A stretch of DNA of 64,000 nucleotides, from NCBI RefSeq assembly GCF_045290345.1, contig NZ_CP155447.1, positions 10,710,124 through 10,774,123 of the forward strand. Direction: 5' to 3'. The notes below the pieces were generated by a model, which worked only from the letters and a program-made list of their open reading frames with translations, was not told the DNA's origin and did not search any database. Each line of letters opens with the position of its first letter. Position 1 is the stretch's first letter. The DNA comes from Singulisphaera sp045290345. GTDB taxonomy: Bacteria; Planctomycetota; Planctomycetia; Isosphaerales; Isosphaeraceae. Positions 25,255-32,584 of the stretch are shown here, piece by piece. The position numbers were made by a program, and so were the translations under genes.

Positions 25255-25938
25255 CGACCTTCTCCCTCGCGAAATCGTTCGTGCCACAGGGGCAGGGGGC
25301 ATAAATCAGCCGGTTCCCCACCTTGCCAAGTGTCTCAACGGCCCCCGAGTGCCGCAAGCAGTAGGCGACCCGTTGCGCGAACCCCACCGGCCGTTCGAGC
25401 CACTCCGCCAGATCCAGGGTGGTGAACGAGCCCCCCCGGACCTCCGGCAGCAAGGCCCAAAGATCGGACGCTTCGCGCAACGTCACCGTCGCCGAGACCT
25501 GCCGGAGCCGACGATCAACGACGCCAAATCCCGGCCATCGCCGACGTGGAATCCGGACCTCGTCAATCTCGACGGCCAGTACATCCACGCTCAGGTTCGG
25601 ATGGGGGAAGACCCGAGCCAGTCCGATGAGGTCGTCGAAAACGTCGACCAGGCTCCCCCGCTTGGGGCTAAGCCGTGGTGACGACTCCGTGCCGTCCTTG
25701 CGCGTGCGTTTGACGATCCGACGCGTGAGAATGATCGGCTTGACCACCCGTACCTGATACTCAGGGAGAAGCCGGTGGAGCTTCCCCTCAACGGCCCGAG
25801 CGCCCCCGATTGCACCTCGATCAAGGTTCCGTCGGGCGAAATCGCATCGATCCGAAAATCATCGATCGAAACCTCGGAGCGCCCCCCCAGCTCAAGGCCA
25901 TACCGCTCCTTGAGCTGCCTGTGCAAGCTCGTCTCCAC
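25226..25938 (-). pseudogene. PD-(D/E)XK-like hypothetical protein, split by a frameshift
   Basis: The 5' part (25938 down to about 25786) encodes METSLHRQLKERYG, then FRIDAISPDGTLIEVQSG. This resembles a PD-(D/E)XK nuclease core: an acidic residue, a turn, then E-x-Q. In frame +1 the protein continues LHRLLPEYQVRVVKP, KRGSLVDVFDDLIGLARVFPHP and a small C-terminal helix-turn-helix-like part (LDLAEWLERPVGFAQRVAYCL). One extra G in the GGGG run at 25784-25787 would give a continuous protein of about 237 residues. The family is, to my memory, common in planctomycetes and of unknown role. The single break may be a sequencing error. Confidence 0.65.
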
Positions 25939-25990
25939 GATCGAAGCGCCTCCTACGCTCGAGGGCCGAAATCCCCGTTTTTTTTTATTT

Positions 25991-26401
25991 CAATGAGCCC
26001 CGACAGGGCGAGAATCGCGATGGTATTCCAGCCTGATCCCCCCGGGCCCTGACAATGCTTCGGACTCGAGAGGGAAATAGGGCCGTGCCGGCCGGGCGAC
26101 AGCAAACCCACCCGGGGCGGAAACACAAAGCTTCGCCGAACCCGTTTCTCCCCACGTCAACGCGATCGGTCATGGCATCATCGTCGGCCTGACAATTCCC
26201 GTAGGGTGGGCACGGCCCATCATCTTAACCTTCGATCTGGCAAAGAGATAAGGGATGGTGGGCCGTGCCCACCCTACGGGAAAAACTGGATTCTGACCGC
26301 TAATCCATGGTAAATCGTTGATCAATTCATCACGGGTTAGTCGAAGCTTTGCGCGGAAACCGCAAGAATTCTCGGTGCTTTCGCCCTATCGCGGATCGTT
26401 G
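25991..26401 (+). repeat. MITE-1 family dispersed repeat, copy 2, interrupted
   Basis: This copy aligns with 43346-43531 and with the reverse of 6004-6218, but is split by a 228-base element plus an 8-base duplication. Ends read CAATGAGCCCCGACAGGG on the left and the reverse of CCAACGATCCGCGATAGGG on the right. The core palindrome is degenerate here (GGGCCGTGCCGGCCGGG). Removing the insertion leaves about 175 bases. Confidence 0.8.
26125..26352 (+). mobile_element. MITE-2, copy A, with 8-bp target duplication
   Basis: The 228-base element has 13-base terminal inverted repeats (ACAAAGCTTCGCC on the left; the right end reads GCAAAGCTTCGAC in reverse). It is flanked by the direct repeat GCGGAAAC at 26117-26124 and 26353-26360. 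The undisturbed target is preserved in MITE-1 copies 1 and 3. Inside, a perfect 24-base inverted repeat (26196-26219 and 26259-26282) would form a long hairpin around a 39-base loop. No ORF of useful size is present, so it is non-autonomous. An 8-base duplication is characteristic of IS66-type transposases, and an IS66-like relic lies 2.4 kb away. The link is inference. Confidence 0.88.
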
Positions 26402-26413
26402 GTTTTTCCACGC

Positions 26414-26983
26414 TTACGGCTTCAACGGCTCGACTCCCAGGTCGCGAATCGTCACCAAGGCGCGAAAGTCGAGTCCCTTGGCGGCGAACGCCTCGGCGGC
26501 CCCTTCGAGGCGGTCGAGCACGACGATGACGCGAGCGACGGTGCAGCCCATGGCCTCGACGGCCGCGACCGCCTGGAGCGACGAGCCTCCGGTGGTGGCG
26601 ACGTCATCGACAATCACGACCGCGTTCCCGGGTTCGAGCGGGCCCTCGACGAGCTTGCCCGTGCCGTGCCCCTTGGCCTCCTTGCGCACGAGAAAGCCCC
26701 GCCAATTCGCCAGACCGAGAGATCCGGCAATCGCGAGTGTCGCGCCCACGATCGGATCAGCGCCCATGGTGAGCCCGCCCACGGCCGAGACGGCGGGAAG
26801 GTCGGCCAGTTGCGCGAGGACCCCGTGCCCGATCAGAGCCGCCCCCTCGGCGGAGAGGGTCACCTTGCGACCATCCACGTAGTAGTGCGAGGTCCGCCCG
26901 CTCGCCAGGGTGAAAGTCCCTGTTCTCAACGCATCCCGCCGCAGCAGTTCAATCAAACGCGACCGATCGAAGTTTTCCGCCAT
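26414..26983 (-). CDS. pyrE: Orotate phosphoribosyltransferase
   Basis: Converts orotate and PRPP to OMP in pyrimidine synthesis. The protein (189 residues from the ATG at 26983) shows FTLASGRTSHYYVDGRKVTL at the N-terminus, a flexible catalytic loop RKEAKGHGTGKLVEG and the PRPP-binding motif VVIVDDVATTGGS. The start at 26983 matches the usual family N-terminus (SRLIELLRRDALRTG); a GTG at 27040 would add 19 residues. It stands alone, with other pyr genes absent from the window. Confidence 0.92.
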   Translation of the reverse strand: MAENFDRSRLIELLRRDALRTGTFTLASGRTSHYYVDGRKVTLSAEGAALIGHGVLAQLADLPAVSAVGGLTMGADPIVGATLAIAGSLGLANWRGFLVRKEAKGHGTGKLVEGPLEPGNAVVIVDDVATTGGSSLQAVAAVEAMGCTVARVIVVLDRLEGAAEAFAAKGLDFRALVTIRDLGVEPLKP

Positions 26984-27206
26984 CGCGCGAACGTACTCCT
27001 TTCCCGATTGCAACACGTCCCAATCGACATCGTCGGTCACCCTACCAGAGCCGCCCCCTCAAATCCTAGGGGAGTCTCCGGCAGGCCTTCGGCACGATCG
27101 TGAGCGAGATGAAAGGGGGAACGAGCGATCAACCGATGAGAAGCTAAGGAGCGCTGGCCGTTGGCCTTCGATCACACAAAACTCTTCGCGCAAACGGTTC
27201 ATCCCA

Positions 27207-28124
27207 ATGCCCGTCATCCCCCGCCCCGACCCGAATCGTGACCCGATTGGTCCGTTCTTGCATTACTTGATGGCGGAGTGCGGCGTTTCGCCGAATACCC
27301 TGGCGGCCTATCGCTCGGACGTCATGCGGTTCGCTCGCTGGCGAAAGTCCCATGCACCGGGTGCGCTGGCCGAGCTCGACATCTCGTCCCTGGTCGGGTA
27401 CGTCGATTTTCTCGCTCAGCAAGGGCTCGCTCCCAGCAGCGTCGGGCGGAACCTGGCGAGTTTGTCGACCTTCTTCCGATTCCTGATCTTCGATGGTCGC
27501 CTGACGGAAAACGTGGCGAAACTGCTGATGGCGCCGGCGGTCTGGGATCGCCTGCCAACGGTCCTTGGCCCCGGGGCCGTGGATCGACTCTTGGAGGCGC
27601 CGAACGCGGAGACCCGGTTAGGGCGGCGCGACCGCGCCGCGCTCGAGACGCTCTACGCGACCGGCTGTCGGGCGTCCGAGGTCGTGGGCCTACGTCCCCG
27701 AGACCTCGACCTGAAAGGGGGGTTCGCCCGGTGCGTGGGCAAGGGGGACAAGGAACGAATCGTTCCGCTCGGCGAGCGGGCTCGTGAGGCCCTCTCGTCC
27801 TACCTGAGCGTGGATCGTCCGACGTTGGTGACGCGACGGCCGGAGACCTTGACCATTTTCGTCTCGCGGACAGGACGGCCGCTCTCCCGGATCGGGCTCT
27901 GGCGAATTGTGAAGGTCCACGCGCAAAATATTGGCCTCCACGCCGACGTCAGCCCGCACACACTACGACATAGCTTCGCCACCCACCTCCTGGCCGGAGG
28001 AGCCGACCTCCGCGCCGTCCAGGAGATGCTCGGGCACGCCTCGATCGCAACGACCCAGGTCTACACCCGGGTCGAGCTTAGCCGGCTTCGCGAAGTCCAC
28101 AGCAAGTTCCACCCTCGATCGTGA
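27207..28124 (+). CDS. xerD: Tyrosine recombinase XerC/XerD
   Basis: This 305-residue site-specific recombinase has an N-terminal SAM-like core-binding domain (residues about 13-105) and a catalytic domain with all expected residues: Arg155 (GCRASEV), Lys182 (GKGDKER), His251 and Arg254 (HTLRHSFATHLL), His277 (LGHASI) and Tyr286 (TTQVYTRV). Length and motif spacing fit the chromosomal dimer resolvases. The ATG at 27207 begins the conserved N-terminus; the frame upstream to 26910 lacks domain content. It is divergent from pyrE. No integron or phage genes are beside it, so a housekeeping role is more likely than an integrase. XerC versus XerD cannot be settled by eye. Confidence 0.88.
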   Translation: MPVIPRPDPNRDPIGPFLHYLMAECGVSPNTLAAYRSDVMRFARWRKSHAPGALAELDISSLVGYVDFLAQQGLAPSSVGRNLASLSTFFRFLIFDGRLTENVAKLLMAPAVWDRLPTVLGPGAVDRLLEAPNAETRLGRRDRAALETLYATGCRASEVVGLRPRDLDLKGGFARCVGKGDKERIVPLGERAREALSSYLSVDRPTLVTRRPETLTIFVSRTGRPLSRIGLWRIVKVHAQNIGLHADVSPHTLRHSFATHLLAGGADLRAVQEMLGHASIATTQVYTRVELSRLREVHSKFHPRS

Positions 28125-28134
28125 CCTACCCCGA

Positions 28135-28461
28135 TCACAAAGTTCCTGTGCGAGCGGAACTTGCGGCGACGGCTTGCTCGGATTCGCGCCGCGCCTCGAG
28201 TTTCTCCTTGATGACGCCGCGGTAGCTCATCGGGTCAGTCCCCTTGGGACTGGCGATCCCGATCCCGACACACGCATCCACGGGAATGATCCGGACGATC
28301 TTCCGCTCCTGATCACCCAGGAGCGCGACCCGAATGTCACTGACAATGGCCGTGTCGTCCCAGTGACAGCGACTGGCCGTGCCGTCCGGCAGGAAGAGCA
28401 TGACTTCCGGCAAGCCCGCATCGCGAAGCCCCGCCCAGATTTCCGAGATCAGTTCCACCAT
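28135..28461 (-). CDS. Hypothetical protein
   Basis: A 108-residue soluble protein with a mixed alpha/beta look (VMLFLPDGTASRCHWDDTA, IRVALLGDQERKIVRIIPVD). No signal peptide, membrane segment or known motif is seen. It converges with the recombinase gene, with only 10 bases between stop codons. Codon use is like that of its neighbours. Confidence 0.5.
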   Translation of the reverse strand: MVELISEIWAGLRDAGLPEVMLFLPDGTASRCHWDDTAIVSDIRVALLGDQERKIVRIIPVDACVGIGIASPKGTDPMSYRGVIKEKLEARRESEQAVAASSARTGTL

Positions 28462-29415
28462 GTGATGCTCGACTCATTCTGCGAAGACTCGAGGACGGTT
28501 CAACTCTCCAGTCGCTGGAGAATGGGGGAAGCCCCCCTTTTCAGGAAAGTCTAGGACAGAAATCCAGTGGGGTGGCATCGAGCCCATCGCGGATGGCCGA
28601 ATCTATTTCCACTCCTCCCACCTCCTCGTGGCAAACCCGGAACCCAAACCAAAGCCCTCATCCAAGCTTTCCGAAGAACATCTTGCGACAGGACGACATT
28701 CTGGATAAGGTAAACACGGTACGTATGCCCCTTTGAGCCGTCGCGGAGGATGGACTTATGACCTAAGTCACTCTCTGCTCCAGACGCTTCCCTTTCCCCC
28801 CCCCAACGTACACTGCAATCTCTGAGATTTGCATGATCCGGGCGATTCGGACCCCCCTCATCCGATCGTCGATCGATTACTTCGATTCGTCCGGAGTGAG
28901 CTGACGTCATCCACCCCCCCCTTTTTTTGAGATGACCGAGGCTCGTTTTTTCCTCAATGATCTGACCGAGGAACGAGACTTAGGGCTGGATTCGCGGTTT
29001 AGCTTACTGATCCATAAAGAAGGATAATCTTCTGGATCAGACCCACTCGTGCGACCGGCCGAACGGCTTAGAGTCAGGAATCGGTACGCCCATCCCCTTG
29101 GGCGGCGGGGACGAGATGCATAGCCCAGTTCACGACATCACGAATTCGAAATCTCTTGGCTCATTCGTCGGCAGTCCTCGGTCCGCCTCGCCAGATCCAG
29201 CCCTTCAAGGGCCTTGGTTCGCTCGGATCCCCTGCGACCCCACGATCGCGAATCCACCCGCAACAACCACCGTGGGGGCACGACCACTCGTCAGTCGACC
29301 GAGACGCTCATCCGGTTCGAGAACTTTCCCCCCCCCCTCCATCGAGCCCGCCACGTCTTCCGCGCCGCTTAGTCGCCGACTCATCAGCCGGGACAATTCC
29401 CAGGAGCATTTGCCG
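28462..29415. other. Long gene-free stretch before the SbtA-like gene
   Basis: Nearly 1 kb with no convincing ORF; a minus-strand frame at 28551-28910 has poor protein character. It holds several homopolymer tracts (a C-run then a T-run at about 28911-28927) and an interrupted hairpin at 29007-29040 (CTGATCCA pairing with TGGATCAG). It may carry a promoter with a long leader for the transporter gene, or an undetected small RNA. Confidence 0.45.
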
Positions 29416-30963
29416 ATGAACGTCCGTCGTTTCCGGATTCTTGCGATGACAAGCGGGCTAGTTGCCTTCGCCATTGTGACCTTGCCCGCCCTCGCCGAGG
29501 AGATTCATGGGACCGTCAAGTCGGTCGATCCGGTCACTAAGCAGTTGACCTTGACCGATGAGGAAGGCAAGGCCGAGATCAAGGTCAACATCACCCCAAA
29601 AACCTATGACTCCAGCGGCAAGAAAAGCGTCGTCCTGCAAAACCTCAAGCCCGGCACGAAAGTCGTGGTCACCAATACGATCACGGCCTCGAAGGTGGCC
29701 ATTGACGAGTCGGCGAATGCACACGACGGATCGAGCGGGAATGGGACGGCCTCGGAGCGTGGAATCCTCGGCGAATTCTGGTACAACTTCCGGCACAACT
29801 TGTTCAAACCGCTTCTGCTCTTCTTCTACCTCGGGTTCCTGGTCCCCATCCTCCGGGTGAAGTTTGAGTTCCCCTACGTCATCTATCAAGGATTGACGAT
29901 CTACCTGCTCCTGGCGATCGGCTGGCACGGCGGCGAGGAACTCTCCAACCTGAACCCCGATGTCCTCGGCTCCGTCTTTGGTTTCATGACAGTCGGGTTC
30001 CTCACCAATTTCGTCATTGGCATCGCCGCCTACTTGATGCTCAATGCGTTCACCTCACTCAGGAAAGTGGATAAGGCGACTGTCGCCGGCTACTACGGCT
30101 CCGACTCGGCCGGTACCTTCGTGACTTGCCTCGGTGTCCTGGCGTCCACCCACATCCTCTACGACGCATACATGCCGGTCATGCTTGCGATCATGGAAAT
30201 CCCGGGCTGCCTCGTGGCCCTCTATCTCGTCTCCCGGCTCCGGCATCAAGGGATGGACGCCCTCGGGAACATGCCGGACGAACCGGGCTACGACCCGAAG
30301 GCCCTGCCGGCAACGCCCTCGCGGCTTGACGATCACGGCCACGGCGACCACGCCATCGAAGCCGAGACCGAACTCTCGCTCGAGAAGATGGAGCATCCCG
30401 ACAACGGAAATGGGAACGGGAACGGGAAGAAGCCCGGCGTCTTCTCCCGAAAACTGCTCCACGAGGTCTTCCTCAACTCGGGACTCTACCTGCTCTTCGG
30501 CGGGATTGTGATTGGGTTCATCAGCGGGTTGCAAGGCCCCGAGGTAACTCGGGCCGACGACAGCTTCTTCGTCACCCTGTTCCAGGGCATCCTCTGCCTC
30601 TTCCTGCTCGAGATGGGCATGACGGCCTCACGGAAGCTGAAGGACCTGCGAGTCGCCGGCTGGCGATACGTCGCGTTCGCCCTCATCGCGCCCAACATCT
30701 TTGCCACCACCGGGATCTTGGTCGCCCACGTCTACAGCCACCTGACGGGCACCCACTTCGAGTTGGGCACCTACGTCCTGTTCGCGGTGCTCTGCTCCGC
30801 GGCGTCCTATATCGCGGTCCCCGCCGTGCAACGGATGGCGATCCCCGAAGCCAGCCCAACCCTCCCTCTGGCGGCCTCGCTCGGCCTGACCTTCTCTTAC
30901 AACGTGACTGTCGGCATCCCGATCTACATCGAGCTCGCCAAGCTCGTCCAGCGGATGTGGTAA
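29416..30963 (+). CDS. SbtA-like sodium/bicarbonate transporter with exported N-terminal domain
   Basis: A 515-residue protein. Residues 1-28 are a signal peptide (ILAMTSGLVAFAIVTLPALA). Residues 29-100 form a small beta domain (EEIHGTVKSVDPVTKQLTLT through NLKPGTKVVVTN) that looks OB-like. From about residue 125 a ten-helix permease of the SbtA/DUF897 class begins: LLLFFYLGFLVPILRVKFEF, YQGLTIYLLLAIGWHGG, GYYGSDSAGTFVTC. A His/Asp- and Asn/Gly-rich linker (about 305-345) separates the two five-helix halves. Cyanobacterial SbtA takes up bicarbonate with sodium and lacks the exported domain. No SbtB-type PII gene is adjacent. Bicarbonate as substrate is inference from family. Confidence 0.8.
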   Translation: MNVRRFRILAMTSGLVAFAIVTLPALAEEIHGTVKSVDPVTKQLTLTDEEGKAEIKVNITPKTYDSSGKKSVVLQNLKPGTKVVVTNTITASKVAIDESANAHDGSSGNGTASERGILGEFWYNFRHNLFKPLLLFFYLGFLVPILRVKFEFPYVIYQGLTIYLLLAIGWHGGEELSNLNPDVLGSVFGFMTVGFLTNFVIGIAAYLMLNAFTSLRKVDKATVAGYYGSDSAGTFVTCLGVLASTHILYDAYMPVMLAIMEIPGCLVALYLVSRLRHQGMDALGNMPDEPGYDPKALPATPSRLDDHGHGDHAIEAETELSLEKMEHPDNGNGNGNGKKPGVFSRKLLHEVFLNSGLYLLFGGIVIGFISGLQGPEVTRADDSFFVTLFQGILCLFLLEMGMTASRKLKDLRVAGWRYVAFALIAPNIFATTGILVAHVYSHLTGTHFELGTYVLFAVLCSAASYIAVPAVQRMAIPEASPTLPLAASLGLTFSYNVTVGIPIYIELAKLVQRMW

Positions 30964-31176
30964 GCCTGGCCAACTTGCCGGCTCAGTGTACGCAACCGCT
31001 GCAGACGCGACTGGAGGTGGCACCTGTCCGCAGTCCTCGAAACGAGGACGAGACCGGTTGCCGCCTGGGCATTCCACACCACTTTCCAACGTCGAAATCG
31101 AGGGAAAACCGGAACTTGTTCACTGGACTGAAGAATCTCGGCCCGCTGACCCCCGATCCGCCGCTCATTAATCACG

Positions 31177-31228
31177 GTAGGAGGTTGTGATGAGGCTCCG
31201 CCTGTTCTAAGGTGAGAATCCGCAGGCG
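31177..31228 (+). promoter_or_regulatory. Possible leader mini-ORF with hairpin
   Basis: A strong ribosome site (TAGGAGG) is followed after 5 bases by ATG and a six-codon ORF (MRLRLF, 31190-31210). CGCCTG inside the ORF can pair with CAGGCG at 31223-31228. It lies about 55 bases before the start of the next gene. Such an arrangement can mean translation-coupled leader control, but chance is not excluded. Confidence 0.25.
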
Positions 31229-31282
31229 ACTCCAGCATCCAGCTCCTTTCGGTATTACTCCAAGTTAAAGGGGAGGTCGACG

Positions 31283-31927
31283 ATGCGGACGTTCGGGATC
31301 ATGGCTCTGACCCTCGGTGCAGCGGTTGTCATTACCACGCCCGCCCAAGCCCAGTTCGGTCGCGGCGGCGGCTTTGGCTTCACCGGCTACAGCCTGCTGT
31401 CCAACAAGAGCGTTCAGCAGGAGTTGAAGCTCGAGGGCGATCAAGCCGAGAAGGTCTCGAAGATCGTCAACGAGATCAGCGCGAAAACCCGCGAAAAATT
31501 GCAGGATATCCCGCAGGACGAGCAGCGGGAGAAGGGTGCCGAGCTGAGGCGGGCGGCCGAAGAAGAGACGAAGGCAGCCGTCAAGGGCGATCTCAAGGCT
31601 GAGCAGATCACCCGGCTCGAGCAGATCATTCGGCAGACTCAAGGCTTGTTTGCCTTCGCCGACCCCACCACCGCCGAGAAGCTGAGCTTGACCGACGACC
31701 AGAAGTCGAAATTCCGGGAGCTCGTGCGGGAGAATGGCGAGAAGATGCGGGAAATCCGCCAGAATGCTGGCGACGATCGTCAGGCAGCGATGGAGAAGCT
31801 CCGGGAACTTCGCAAAGAGTCGTTGGAGAAGGTTCACGCCGCTTTGACCGACGACCAGAAGAAGGCCTGGAAGGAACTGACCGGAGAGCCGTTCGAGGTC
31901 AAATTCGAACGTCGACCCAATAACTGA
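31283..31927 (+). CDS. Periplasmic LTXXQ/Spy-like helical protein
   Basis: A 214-residue protein with a signal peptide (IMALTLGAAVVITTPAQA, residues 7-24). A charged all-helical body contains two LTDDQK motifs (at about 150 and 190), as in the LTXXQ/CpxP/Spy group of periplasmic chaperone-like proteins. Gly/Phe-rich residues (GRGGGFGFTG) follow the cleavage site. GGGGAGG sits before the ATG. A terminator follows directly, so the transcript probably ends here. Planctomycetes have many such proteins of unproven function. Confidence 0.75.
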   Translation: MRTFGIMALTLGAAVVITTPAQAQFGRGGGFGFTGYSLLSNKSVQQELKLEGDQAEKVSKIVNEISAKTREKLQDIPQDEQREKGAELRRAAEEETKAAVKGDLKAEQITRLEQIIRQTQGLFAFADPTTAEKLSLTDDQKSKFRELVRENGEKMREIRQNAGDDRQAAMEKLRELRKESLEKVHAALTDDQKKAWKELTGEPFEVKFERRPNN

Positions 31928-31945
31928 TCGTTCGTTGCTTGATCA

Positions 31946-31980
31946 TCACTTCCTCCAAGGCAAGACCTTGGAGGAAGTGA
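31946..31980. terminator. Perfect hairpin after the LTXXQ-like gene
   Basis: TCACTTCCTCCAAGG pairs with CCTTGGAGGAAGTGA across a 5-base loop. There is no long T-run after it, but its position 19 bases after the stop supports termination, and it also faces the converging gene at 32055. Confidence 0.75.
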
Positions 31981-32054
31981 CTTGCTTCCCGGGTGCAGTC
32001 CCACCACGTCACCGCTCTCTCAGCTCGCCTGCCAACCACTCGGCCAAGCCTCCG

Positions 32055-32486
32055 TCAATCCCAGGGCGGGAACACGTCAGGCTCAATCTGATAGCCATTC
32101 GCGATTGCGTTCGTCCCATTGAATAAGGCGACCACCGCCATCACCTCGCCGAGCGCCTCCACGTCGAGGCCAAGCTTGCGGACGGCCGCCGTGTGTGAGT
32201 TGATACAATAAGCGCAGCCGTTGGTGGCCGACACGGCCAAGGCGATGATCTCGCGGGTCAAGGGGTCAAGCCGACCGGTTCGCCCCTCGGCCTCGGGGTG
32301 CATGATCGACTTGAGCCGGGTCCAGACCAGCTCCAACTGGGTGGGATTGGTGGCCAAAACTCGCCAGAAGTTGGGAACGAAGTCGAGCTTCTTCGTCGCC
32401 TTGATATCCGCGAAGATTGTGGCGACCAACCCGGTGGCCTCCGACTCTTCCACAAGGCGAACGGTGGCCAATCGCTTTTCCTCCAC
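32055..32486 (-). CDS. AhpD-like carboxymuconolactone decarboxylase-family protein
   Basis: A 143-residue protein of the alkylhydroperoxidase D fold. The redox motif is GCAYCINSHTA (Cys91, Cys94, His98), followed by the expected helices (LGEVMAVVALFNGTNAIANG). The start is set at the GTG at 32486 because AAGGGAGG lies just before it. The ORF runs on to 32576, but the extra residues match no family N-terminus. AhpD-like proteins reduce peroxides or carry out decarboxylation; the peroxidase-type CxxC points to redox work. It follows the CRTAC1 gene on the same strand. Confidence 0.82.
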   Translation of the reverse strand: MEEKRLATVRLVEESEATGLVATIFADIKATKKLDFVPNFWRVLATNPTQLELVWTRLKSIMHPEAEGRTGRLDPLTREIIALAVSATNGCAYCINSHTAAVRKLGLDVEALGEVMAVVALFNGTNAIANGYQIEPDVFPPWD

Positions 32487-32584
32487 AAGATCCTCCCTTA
32501 CGTGACGTTGGTGATCAACAAATCGAAGGTTGCTGACGCGTAGCGCTCCCGTGGTTCGCGTCGGCAACGCCATCAATCTGCCAA

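Noticed and set aside
27207..28124. XerC/D gene considered as a phage or integron integrase
   Set aside because: No attachment-site repeats, cassette array or phage genes nearby, and size and motifs fit housekeeping Xer proteins.
28551..28910. Minus-strand ORF of 119 codons
   Set aside because: Arg/Gly/Trp-rich composition with no motif, in a gap full of homopolymers.
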